Below are positions 54,207 to 64,000 of a DNA stretch of 64,000 bases, one piece after another. Source of the DNA: Cryptomeria japonica. Taxonomy: Eukaryota > Streptophyta > Pinopsida > Cupressales > Cupressaceae. The notes under the pieces were generated by a model. That model worked only from the letters and a program-made list of their open reading frames with translations, was not told the DNA's origin and made no database searches. Position numbers and translations under genes: made by a program. Position 1 is the first letter of the stretch, and every line of letters starts with the position of its first letter. The stretch covers positions 203,154,191-203,218,190 of the forward strand of contig NC_081408.1 in the NCBI RefSeq assembly GCF_030272615.1, given 5' to 3'.

Positions 54207-54848
54207 TTGTAAGGATGTTTTTTCTGTGGGACATAATTTTTTTTTTTCTTTGGTGAAAAGCTAGAAGGACCAAACTAATTTCACTTGTAATTTCAGTCAA
54301 ATACCCAACTTTGAGTGGAATGAAATATATGATACAACTTGAGAAATCTATGTGTTTTGAATGCACAAATTTTTTGTTGGAATGATGATGTGTTCGTGTA
54401 TCAATTTCTTTTCTCTGATTTTTCATTTGAAATCTGCGAATCAATTTGGTAAATGAAACTAGCTATAAGCTTTTGAATTTTCTGATTCCCCTTGTCCCGT
54501 GAGACATGAGTGAGTGTCAATCAGAATTCAAACATTCTTTTATCATCCTGAGAGTTAATTTCCATTTGAGATCAAACGTCTTATTATGAATTTCATTATC
54601 CATCATTAAGCATTCATATTGTGTTGACTAATTAATGTTGAAGCCTTTTGTTTACTTTTTGCTTAAATGTGAATCACATAAAGAGAAAATTATTCAAAAT
54701 TCATTGAATATTATATAGGGAGTTGTACCTTAATGCAGAGGGTAAGAACAATAATTATTTACCCAACTACTGGTTATCATTGGTTTTCTATTTGGGCAAC
54801 AGGGGTATTTATTTGTAAATTTTGAGAAATCCAATCCATTAACCAACA

Positions 54849-54853
54849 ATACT
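54849..54853. repeat. Target-site duplication ATACT (right)
   Basis: Exact partner of 3502-3506. Confidence 0.92.
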
Positions 54854-55628
54854 GTCAAGCACTCTTCATCTATACCAACATCTCAACATGCCTTCTTAGT
54901 CGATCCAGTGTATATCCCTGATTTCATGCACTTAATGCACACCTCTTCTTCCTTATCTCACAGAAATATGATGCACACAATGCATGAATGGAGATAAGTT
55001 ACACATACCAATGGACTGACACCTTGTCTTCTACATCTTGCAGCGTACTCATGTGACTTCCCTATTTGTGCAGCATATCTTCAAACATGCACATGTGATC
55101 CGATGTGGGTACATTCACTGTCAGTTGTTGCTTCTCATGATGGTATCTTCATTAGGTGGGAGTCCTGTTGTCCTAAAACCTTACAACATACCTATGATCT
55201 ATTCATTCTTCTCCTCTAGTGTTGATGTGATTTAGGTAACATTCTACCTCTTCATCACAAATAACATCCAAGCACCTTGTTAATCCTACTTCTACATTGC
55301 TCATGAACTTTCGAGGCTAACAACCACTCACTTTGTTGATCTAACCTCCCCATGTCAACACATCACTTACCAGTTGACATCATTTCCTTACCGGCAATGA
55401 ACTATACTAGTACTGATCACCTTACCATTCCATCCACACAAGTCAGGCAACAACTGGTGTACTGGTGACCCCCGGAGGTCATCTTCCTTACCTTACCAGT
55501 GTTCTGTAACACAAGGTGATATCAAATATATCTCAACCTATATTCCTCCTTGTAAGTGTTGCACATACATCTCTCATACCGGTAGTTATCCCATATCTAT
55601 TTACATCAATGACAACCGAATGCTTACA
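54854..55628 (-). repeat. Outer element, left (3') LTR, second part
   Basis: Collinear with 60776-61551 of the right LTR, beginning at CAAGCACTCTTCATCT. It ends TGCTTACA. Together with 1954-3506 it gives 2,328 bp, against 2,367 bp for the right copy. Confidence 0.88.
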
Positions 55629-55631
55629 ATA

Positions 55632-55641
55632 TCCCTCTTTC
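55632..55641 (-). other. Polypurine tract of the outer element
   Basis: The minus strand reads GAAAGAGGGA three bases before the 3' LTR. Confidence 0.6.
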
Positions 55642-55642
55642 G

Positions 55643-57247
55643 CATTGATGTCAACTCATGTAGTATCTGACATAGTACATAATTTTTCTCTCCCTTCTGT
55701 AATCCATGGATTATAAACACATGTAGTATGTTGTATACTACAAAATCCTTCTTCCCCTTTGACAAAAATGGCAAAGGGTACTATCAGGATATCCTTCCTT
55801 CCTGTATTTACCAGTCACTAACAGAACTCTTTCTCCCCATTTTTCTTTATTGGATGCAATTCCTCCTTTGATACCACTTGTTATCTTATCACCAATTTTT
55901 ACATCTTGCTACATCTTCTTAAGTCACAACACTTAAGATGGAGGACTTCAACCATCAACTAACACTAATTGAGCATACAAATTCTATACCATTTGATAAA
56001 ATACTCAATTGCAGAAGGATGTGTCAGTGAACAGTACTCATCTGTCGGTCAAACTGCATCACCTCTTCTTTGATCCCAAAATTCTTTAGGAATCAAATGT
56101 GATTGTACTACCAATACAACCAACCAACTGACAAGTAGGAATCAAATGTGATTGTGATATGAATACAACCAACCAGATGACAAGTAGATACCCTTGCAAT
56201 GAAATTCTTCTGGTTATTCCTACTGTGACTTTTCATCATCTGCAATTTTGGGTAGTCAGTGCACTTATTCTTCCAAGTTCAAGCATCCTGACTTTGTATC
56301 ATATCCACTTGAACTCCCCCTGAATCATACATCTTAGGTCCTTATCTCTAGTGGGGCCCAATATTGGGGCTCCGATCTCCTCTATAAATTGGTTGAGTTG
56401 TCCAACTAACAATGTCATCATCAAGTCATAGTTCTCACCAATTAGCCCAAAAATATGCATGCTTGCATGATCAACCATTGGGCTAGCATATCTCATTCAA
56501 GTCTTTTCGAATACCACTTGAGACATGAACTCCACATTCCATGCTACTGGGGCTAATGCAATGATTTCTAGCTTCATTGTCCTACATAAACTTCTTGTAC
56601 CTGTAGGCATATATGTCAGTAACATCTTGTACATACTAGTTAACATCTGATACCAATTGTTAACCTCCACTTATTGACACATGCAATAGTGATCCAACAC
56701 TGATCTATAGGTGTGTAGTTAAGGCAACCTCTACACATACTTATCATATCATTTCCATCCTTCATACCGACAACACACATGCTCTTCAATGTTGCCTTCT
56801 TCACTGAGGGGGTAAATAATAAATTCAATGTGCTAATCCCCCTAAGATCATGCATCTCCCTTAGGCCTTAGGAGATATTACCTATGCAATGGGTACACAG
56901 TGTTGGTCCATGGTCTTCTTCCTTCATACCTTCTTGGTCTCATTCTTCTTCATATTTTTAGGATTAGGAGCGGATCTTTCCTTCTTCTATTGATGGGTCC
57001 TTCCATTTCTAGATTCTCCATCACAGCCAAAAGTAGTGCTATAGTATCACAAAACATCCATCCCAACTTCATGTTTGGGGAATCTCTTGACATACTGGTT
57101 TGACCATCTCCTTTTGGTCATGTTGTTGTGACTGGGAACCGAAACTAGTGGACCTCTTGCTCCTGCAAGGACATTCCTCCTTTGGTTCCATGCAGGTCTC
57201 TGACTTCCAAATGCTCTGAATTCACCTTTCCACAGAGCATATTTATA
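55643..57247 (-). other. 3' internal region of the outer element, no gene seen
   Basis: AT-rich sequence where polymerase genes would lie in a complete Copia element. Short minus-strand frames (56299-56496 and 56640-56855) have no motif I recognise. The minus-strand sequence near 55765 (CATTTTTGTCAAAGGGGAAG) resembles the segment before the 3' LTR in some Copia elements. Confidence 0.5.
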
Positions 57248-57739
57248 CTAGCCTCCATGTGACTGCAGGTTCCTCTTCCTGCATTTCAACTCTCTATGGC
57301 CAAATCCATTGCAGTTATTAAAGAAAATATTTGCATAACCAGGAGAGGGAACATGCATGTATCTACTCCTAGATACGTTTTGCTCATATGCATGATGTCC
57401 ATGAGATCCTATATTATTCTTTCTAGACCTCCTTGTACATTCCTCTTCCCTATGGCCATAAGCATTACATGCAAAGCAGTAACTAGTAAAGGATGGCATA
57501 TGACTTACAAAATTATTTTTCTATGTATGAGGAGATCTTACTGGTTTAGCCTCTCCATTTCTTCTTCTTTCAGAATGGATCCTTGGTTGTCCATTTTGTG
57601 CAGCTCTTCCATGTAGTCTCTTCTTCTCCCACACTTTCTTTTCCCTATGGGTGGTAGCATTTCTTTGTCCTCTACCAATAGGAGGTCTTCTTTGCTGACT
57701 TCTCATGTTCTTTCTTTTGGTGAAGTTGTCTTCTCCCAT
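57248..57739 (-). pseudogene. gag: Basic region and CCHC zinc knuckles of the outer element Gag
   Basis: Two pieces in one frame. The first (57739-57521) is strongly basic (Arg/Lys-rich, RRPPIGRGQRNATTHREKK). The second carries a perfect knuckle, CFACNAYGHREEEC, and a second, NNCNGFGHRELKC, whose first Cys is replaced. Such knuckles bind genomic RNA in nucleocapsid. A stop between the pieces (57521) breaks the frame. Confidence 0.78.
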
Positions 57740-57864
57740 CTCCCCTTTACCTTTGGGGTCTACATTGTTTCTCCTTCTTGCAGCACCGACACCGATCCTT
57801 ATACTTATCTATAAGTCTTCATCAGTTGTGGTTAGGTCAACCCTCTTCCAGGGAACATTTCTGA

Positions 57865-58332
57865 CTATGAATGTTTGTCCCTTGTCTTCTCCATTTGAGG
57901 AGACAAACTGAATGTCATTGTGGGGACATTCTTGTTGGTGGAGCATTCAGCAGCAACACTTCCTAATCCTTCAGTGTCCTTGGCATGATTATGCTTCTTC
58001 AACATCTTGTCCAAGGCATCACTACTACCATCAAGCCAAATTCTTACCTTGAGCTCATCTTGACATTTCTCAAGGTCATTTTGGAGAGTCTCCATTTCTC
58101 CAATAAGCTTATGATATTCTTTATCTTTAATTTCTAGCCTAGAGGCTATATTTTCACACTGGCACACCTTGGTGTTCTTTGCCTGAGACTTCAATTGTGA
58201 GATGCATTTCTTAGATTCCTCAAGGCATTTTGTCAGCTGGTTCTTCTCTACTATAGCAACATTCTTGAATAGCTTGTATTCATTTCTCAAGTTCTCCCTT
58301 TCACTTTCCTTGGAGTCCAAGACTAATTTCAA
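57865..58332 (-). pseudogene. Coiled-coil segment of the outer element Gag-like protein
   Basis: 155 codons rich in Glu, Lys, Leu and Gln with heptad-like spacing (LRNEYKLFKNVAIVEKNQL, EMETLQNDLEKCQDELK). It lies between the Gag N-terminus and the zinc knuckles, in a different frame from both, so frameshifts are present. Long coiled coils are found in gag of some Copia-like and non-autonomous plant elements. The ATG at 58332 is probably internal. Confidence 0.6.
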
Positions 58333-58514
58333 ATCATCAGTCAGTATTTTAGTCTATTCTAGTTGACAAGTCAATAGGCCAACTTTTTGGTTCGACACAT
58401 CAAGGAAGGTTCTCAACTGGTTGCAATCCTCATGAACTGATCTTTTGTAGATTTTAAAATCATTTCTAACATTTTTAAGCTCTTCTAAAGCACTTACCAG
58501 TTCACACTCAAGAT

Positions 58515-59003
58515 CTACTTCTGCATCTTCATCTTCTTCTCCTTCACTGTCAATAGATCTTGATGGATAGATCTATCTATCTTGTCTCCTTCTTCCTCAT
58601 CATCAATGCCAAACACATCTTGTCGATGGGATCTATTTGGATTATTACATTTAGATGTGTGCACCTGATATTTAGATCCTTGAGCCATGAGGAGGTGGGT
58701 TCCTTCTTCATCAATGTTGTGATTGCTAGTGGATCTACCTTCATCATTTGCACATGTATCTACTGCATTGTTCTTCTCATTTGCACACACTGATCCAGTG
58801 GTACAGGGTTCATTTCCATAGAGGTTCCTTAGTCTATCCCTTAGACTCTTTACTGATTTATACTTATCCACCTGTGAGGAAACATAATTGGTGAGCCCAC
58901 TGAATATGGCCTTCATGGCTTCTCCATTGCACAAGCAACTTTTTTCTTCTTCGGATCCGGTGGGAGGACTGACATTCCTAGGGAGACCATTAATAACCGA
59001 CAT
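58515..59003 (-). pseudogene. gag: Gag-like N-terminal part of the outer element
   Basis: Starts with ATG 59003, about 170 bp after the primer site. AMKAIFSGLTNYVSSQVDKYKSVKSLRDRLRNLYGNEP corresponds to the Copia gag segment of the type x-I-x-x-G-L...A-K-x-x-W-D-x-L, with the Trp replaced, at residues 29-67. The rest is acidic and hydrophilic. The stop at 58515 is followed by frame changes. The weak match makes the family call moderate. Confidence 0.6.
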
Positions 59004-59170
59004 TCATACATCAAAACCTAGATAGGATAGGAAGACTTACATTCTATAAATCCAAATAGAATAGTTTGAACCATCAAACACAGGAGTAGGGATTGACACT
59101 AAACAAAGCATTGTGTCCTTAGGCCGAAATCTACCCAAGCTGGAGAAATATCATTTAGCTAGGAACCTAG

Positions 59171-59182
59171 GCTCTGATACCA
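59171..59182 (-). other. Primer-binding site of the outer element (initiator Met tRNA)
   Basis: The minus strand reads TGGTATCAGAGC, the classical plant Copia primer site, with a two-base spacer to the LTR at 59185. Confidence 0.9.
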
Positions 59183-59184
59183 AT

Positions 59185-61551
59185 TGTTAGACACAATGCA
59201 CCAGTGAGAGGGGGGTGAATTAGTGGTTCTCAACTTTTTCCCTTTATCTATCCTATGTGAGCATACTGGTTAATGGATTTAACTAAATATAGACTTACTG
59301 GTTAGTAGGGAGACCAACACCAATGCAATCACACAAAGGACATCATATAACACCAATATATACGAGGAAAAACCAAGATGGGAAAAACCTCGGTGAGTGG
59401 TGAGCAATGCTAGTGGAGTCTACTGCTCCAATCCATCTTCACAATGAAAAATTGTTACAATGTTTAGGTCACCAACCCAAGGAGCTACAACCCCTAATTT
59501 AGGGCACCAACCCAAGGAGCACCAACTCCTGATTTAGGGAAACAAATCAAGGAGCACAAACCCCTAACTTGTTTATGGGCTACAACCCTTGAACCGAGCT
59601 ACAACTCAGTGATCACAATGAAAATGAAAATTACAAAAGTAGTAAATCTTGCAACCATTTCTTATACCTTACTCTGTCGGTGTGATACCTTCTCTGCTAC
59701 ACTGACTCAGACTTCTTCTGCTCTCACCTACTTCTCTACTGCTGATAAACCCTAACGATACACCTCTCCTCTTCTTCTTCTCTACTAGATCTCCTCCTCA
59801 CTGCTCTGGACTTTACTTGCACTATACTCTATTGGTCCACTATCTGCCATCTCTACAACTTTCTTCACTTCTGCTCTGCCGGTATAGCCACTACTGGTTC
59901 TTCTCTTCACTCTCCCTCTTTTCTTAGATACTCATTGTGAACTTGGCTGATTTTCTCTCACATATAGAAGTAACACTCAATCACTTCCCAATAGCACTAT
60001 AATCTTCTCTTTAGCACCAAATTAACTATGTCTTTGGCCTGCATATTTATAGACTGGTTTTCCCACCAAAAGCCAATTCAAAATCTAGGCAGTAAGGGTT
60101 TTAGCATCACCCTCAATGCAAACCAAATCCAATAAGATCTTTCCCAATTTGATCTCCCAGATAGCCAATTGTACAACTCCACCAATGACCCACCTTCCAA
60201 TATATGTTTTCCAAATGTAGCAAACACAGTCATTTATCTTGACCTGCCTCTATCAAAACACCACTAATATTTCTTTTGTTTCCTCCTCGAGGTATTCTCA
60301 CAGTCTGATCTTCTTTCTTTGATCTAGGTACCAACAACTCACTGATTCTTCTCTATCGTTCATTCTTCCTCGAGCCACACTTCTCTGATCCGATCCATAA
60401 ATCACAAGATCCATATTCAATGCACACCTATAGAAATACATATCTCTACATGACACTTCACCAATCTCTGTGAGCTTGCCACCTTGACTACAAGTGGCAT
60501 CCATGTCGACCAACTGCCAACAGAGTACTTCATTTCAGTCCAGATAGGATCATCGACCAAATAATCTACCGTTTCCTCTTTCCTGCCAGTTTTCTAACCC
60601 TGCCAGTATCTCACATTCTACTAGTTAACTCCTCATGTCTACACTTGTTGAATAGTTGATGAAACACCTAAACCGGTCTTCAGACCTATCTATCCCAAGC
60701 ATGCACATTCCCATAAGGTTGGGGGGACATCTTCATCTATGTCTTGCTCATATTTTGGGTGGACTTACATACTAACAAGCACTCTTCATCTGTACTGACA
60801 TCTCAACATGCCTTCTTAGTTGATCTAGTGTATATCCCTGATTTCATGCACTTAATACACATCTCTTCTTCCTTATCTCACAAAACTATGATGCACATAA
60901 TGCACAATAGGAAATAATTTCCACTTACCAGTGGAGTGGCACCTTGTCTTCTGCATCCTGCCATGTACTAATGTGACTTCCCTGTTTGTGCAGCATATCT
61001 TCAAACATGCACATGTGATCTGGTGTGGGCACATTCACTATCAGTCATTGCTTCTTGTGATGATTGTATCTTCATTGGGTGGGAGTCCTACTATCTTGTA
61101 ACCTTAAAACATACTTGTGATCTATTCATTCCTCTCCTCCAGTGTTGATGTGATTTAGGTAACATTCCACCTCTTCAGCACAAACAACATCCAAGCACCT
61201 TTCTCATCATGCTTGTACACTGGTCATGACCTTTGTAGGCTGACAACCACTCACTTGGTTGATCTGACTTCCCCATGTCAACACATCACTTATCAGTTGA
61301 CATCCTTTCCTTACCGGTGATTCACTGTACCAGTATCAATCACCTTACCATTCCATCCACACAAGTCAGGCAACAACTTGCGTACCGGTGACCCCCCAAG
61401 GTCATCTTCCTTACCTTACCATTGTTTTGCAACACAAGGTGATATCAAAGATATCTCAACCTATATTACTCCTTGACAGTTGTGCACATACATCTCTCAT
61501 ACCGATAGACATCACATATCAGTTGACATCAATGACAACCCAATGCCAACA
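59185..61551 (-). repeat. Outer element, right (5') LTR, intact
   Basis: 2,367 bp from TGTTAGACACAATG to AATGCCAACA. It is collinear with the split left LTR and serves as the uninterrupted reference for the insertion point of the gypsy element. No gene is encoded. Confidence 0.9.
59463..59568. repeat. About 35-bp tandem repeat in the outer LTR (right copy)
   Basis: Three imperfect units of the GGGCACCAACCCAAGG type; see 2226-2300 for the shorter partner. Confidence 0.7.
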
Positions 61552-61556
61552 TAGTA
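61552..61556. repeat. Target-site duplication of the outer element (right)
   Basis: TAGTA, one base different from TACTA at 1949-1953. Confidence 0.6.
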
Positions 61557-61662
61557 GTCTTTAGTGGTCTCAGTTCTCCCAAATGTTGACGATGACTCTA
61601 CTTGTGTTCAACGTGTAATGCTTCTTTATGAAGTTCTAAATGTAATTGCAAATCTTTTCATA
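61557..61662 (+). pseudogene. Unidentified coding remnant (right part)
   Basis: About 35 codons open to TGA 61663, in phase with 1697-1953 after removal of the insertion. The composition is protein-like (VVSVLPNVDDDSTCVQRVML). Family unknown; see the left part. Confidence 0.3.
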
Positions 61663-61665
61663 TGA

Positions 61666-64000
61666 GTTTATGCAGACTTTTGTCTTCCTTTGCTCTTGAG
61701 GATGTGGTTTCCATTAGATTATGCAAGTTCAAGGCTACATTATTAAATATTGGCAGAGGGCTTACCCCTCATTTTCACATATATAGTGATGTAGAATGTG
61801 CATCTGCAAATCTTCAATTTTGATCTAGTTTTTTTGAGATAGAGGGGAAAATTTTACAAGATATAGTACTAAGAACCCTGTGTTCTTGTTGACTATAAAC
61901 CACAATTTTTAAAATTACACAACTGATGTCATGATCAAGGTCAACAATTTTGTTGTACTTTCATGGGCTATTTTTGGGGTCCATGGCCTTGGGTATGGGC
62001 TGGGAAGCTATTTCTCTTGAGGTTGTATTGTGAATATGTAACTTGGAGTTGAATGTGGGATTCTTCCGATTTTGCTAGTTCCAGGGTCTTGGGTCTTGGG
62101 AGGGGTGGGAGGAGGGACCTTGTAAGTCCTATCTTTATCTTCTTTGTAATATCAGGCAAGGAATTAAGGTTTTCTTGCTGGCTCTTTCCTCCATGAGCCC
62201 TTGAACTAGCTTAATATTATATTAATGTATATTAGGGGCATGCCACTTTTGCCAAAACAAATATTGAAATAACTTATGTTCACCAATTTAAATTTATTTT
62301 AGGTAATTTAACCGAGAATCACATCAAATATTTTTATTCTAACAAATTTCTATATTTAATTAAAAGCTACATTATTTGTCTTATAATACAACCTCTAAAA
62401 AACTAACTTACAACTTATTCATAATTGTAGTTTTAATTGTATTAAAATTATAAATTTATGCAAATCTTTCACCCCATATGCTTAATCTTTAAACATAACT
62501 TCCCACTTCATGAGAGGAACAAAGATTCAAACACTTACTTAACAAGGGCTGTTAAAATTCATTTTCAAGATTGACATGTTCTAGAGCCTAAGTGCAAGTG
62601 GATATTGTAACATGATAAATTAAATACTTAAAAATATAAAAAAGGATAAAGGATATGTGACATTGTATAAGGATAAAATCACATTATATAGTGTTTATGA
62701 AGTAGCACTAAATTTAAATAAATGATTTGACATTTGAATGTAAAATTAGCAATTAAATTTAAGTGAATAAGAAATTGTTAATCTATTTTAATTTCATTTT
62801 CACATTAATTTCAATCATAAATTAACATAGATAATTTTGTGCTTGAGTGAATTTTATTAAATAATTGGAGTGTAAAACTAACTTAACTCCAAGTCAAATC
62901 TCATTTCTTTGTAGTTCAAGATGTACATACTCTATTTTTCTTCATCTAGTCGACGAGTCTAGTAATTTGTTGTTGATGTATACTATCTATTGGATCCATT
63001 GATAAACACACTTATCTTACTAGCATCAAGGATTGACTTTTTAATTTTTTATTATGTAGCCTACTAACAAATAAAGGGAAAATGAATGCTTTCAGTTTCT
63101 TACCTTAGACATGTCAATTCTTTGATTTCTTCAAAGATTTTCTATCTTTTGACATATCCAAGATTAACATTTTAAACTTTATAATCTTAAATTCTTATTA
63201 ATTTTAAATGTATAATTAAATCATTATTAATTAAAATAAATTAATTTATATTTAAAGTATTTGTAAGTAATTAATATTATTTATGTATTGTTCTCTCTTT
63301 CTCTATTCCATTATGTGTCTATCTCTCCCACTATCCCCATCTCTACCTATTGTAAAATTAACATGAGCCTATTCAGAATGCAATCTAATCATGTTCCTAA
63401 TTCAAAGGTTTTATTTAAGTCACGTTTAGCTCTACGTAAGTGGATGCATAGTTGATTAGAATATATCACTTCCCTATTGAGACCTTTTATAGCACAACAT
63501 CATTTTTAAAATGGCCTACCAATTTAAATGAAAAGTAATAATTGTTATAATTAAATTTAAAATAAGGGTACCCATTTAAAGAAACAAACATGAAATTGTA
63601 CACTGTTAATGCAAAAGTGATTCTCCATTCTTTATAAATTTTATGCTTTCAATTTTATTATTATAAAATAATTATAATTTACATGGCCCTAAAAAACCTT
63701 GAGGTTCAATCTAATGTTATGAGTTTGATCTTGACTCATAAATTTAAACAATGAGATATGAATTCAAAGTAGCATAAAAAAAACATCTATAGTCTATTAA
63801 CCCTTAAAATCTAGATTTCTAATAAATTTGTATGAATTGCAATTTCTATAAATATTATTAGAGAACCTATTGAATTGTTAATATTAAAGATCTCCTAAAT
63901 AAGATTTTATGATAGATTATCCTTTTAGTTTAGATTAAAGAATTTAAGAAAGACTACATTAACATGCAAAACGCAAATGAACATTCAAATCATATATCTA
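61666..64000. other. AT-rich flank without recognisable features
   Basis: 2.3 kb, strongly AT-rich from about 62200 onward. A 63-codon minus-strand frame at 61968-62159 has no support. I see no LTR end, inverted terminal repeat or RNA gene. Confidence 0.5.

Larger units (their letters stand above)
3507..54848 (+). mobile_element. Level-2 Ty3/gypsy element with three LTRs and two internal regions
   Basis: A Tat-like Ty3/gypsy element is arranged LTR1 (3507-8361), internal 1 (8362-14358), LTR2 (14359-15322 plus 31696-35582), internal 2 (35583-41567), LTR3 (41568-43627 plus 47-bp-precise continuation 52047-54848). Only the outer ends carry the TSD ATACT. LTRs start TGTTGSCCCC and end AACCAACA (decayed to AACGAATA in LTR1). 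Each internal region starts with a tRNA-Arg-type primer site, and domains run gag, protease, RNase H, reverse transcriptase, second RNase H, integrase. Both internal regions share frame lesions. Unequal recombination between LTRs of an already defective copy explains one TSD with three LTRs. Excluding nested insertions the element is 26,550 bp. Confidence 0.9.
52042..54848 (+). repeat. LTR3, second part (starts with TSD GCATT)
   Basis: It resumes LTR3 after element 3b and runs to the outer end AACCAACA at 54848, followed by TSD ATACT (54849-54853). No primer site follows, as expected for a 3' LTR. Confidence 0.92.
1954..61551 (-). mobile_element. Outer gag-only Copia-like LTR retrotransposon (non-autonomous), host of the nest
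   Basis: The outermost element is 8,251 bp once the 51-kb insertion in its left LTR is removed. Its right LTR (59185-61551) is the 5' LTR and its left LTR (1954-3506 plus 54854-55628) is the 3' LTR. Orientation follows from the primer-binding site TGGTATCAGAGC, which reads on the minus strand two bases inside the right LTR, and from a purine tract beside the left LTR. The 3.56-kb internal region encodes a gag-like N-terminus, a coiled coil, a basic region and CCHC zinc knuckles, but no protease, integrase or reverse transcriptase. That matches the class described as terminal-repeat retrotransposons with a GAG domain. It would need enzymes from an autonomous relative. Confidence 0.8.

Noticed and set aside
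61968-62159. 63-codon minus-strand frame in the right flank
   Set aside because: It is short, has no recognisable motif and is followed by AT-rich non-coding DNA.

Overview
The window looks like intergenic DNA from a land plant with a large, repeat-rich genome. Every recognisable coding sequence is transposon-derived: Ty3/gypsy elements of the Tat type, a Copia-like element with an initiator-Met tRNA primer site, a plant L1-like (LINE) 3' end, and a plant mobile domain (PMD). A gymnosperm is plausible from the depth of nesting and decay, but nothing here proves it. No intact host gene is visible.

About 93% of the window (1954-61551) is one nest of LTR retrotransposons. Every boundary can be read from TG...CA termini and target-site duplications (TSDs). 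Level 1 is a non-autonomous, gag-only Copia-like element on the minus strand (TSD TACTA/TAGTA). Its left LTR is split by level 2, a Ty3/gypsy element on the plus strand (3507-54848, TSD ATACT). Level 2 has the unusual layout LTR-internal-LTR-internal-LTR. Its middle LTR is split by level 3a, a 16.4-kb minus-strand Tat element (15323-31690, TSD AGTAC). Its last LTR is split by level 3b, an 8.4-kb minus-strand non-autonomous element (43628-52041, TSD GCATT). With the insertions removed, the three level-2 LTRs are 4855, 4851 and 4862 bp and the two internal regions 5997 and 5985 bp, so the reconstruction closes.

Two gene-like cargoes stand out. (1) Each level-2 LTR carries the same reading frame of about 1,050 codons, with a possible promoter, a conserved 98-nt leader intron and, downstream, a second TATA box that could drive gag-pol. 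I do not recognise this protein. (2) Element 3a carries, antisense to gag-pol, a two-exon PMD gene. Its 827-nt predicted intron holds two repeat arrays: about 14 degenerate GCGTCTGTGTC-like units, and seven 25-nt hairpin units whose 5-bp stems vary in sequence while staying paired. The GCGTCTGTGTC motif recurs in the gag-pol leader on the opposite strand, so it has the same sense orientation in both transcripts.

Most frames are broken by stops, and many of the stops are TAG where CAG is expected. That fits cytosine deamination in silenced DNA. The level-2 internal regions share many of the same lesions. The outermost insertion may interrupt a decayed reading frame of unknown identity (1697-1953, continuing at 61557). 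The right end (61666-64000) is AT-rich, with nothing I can identify.
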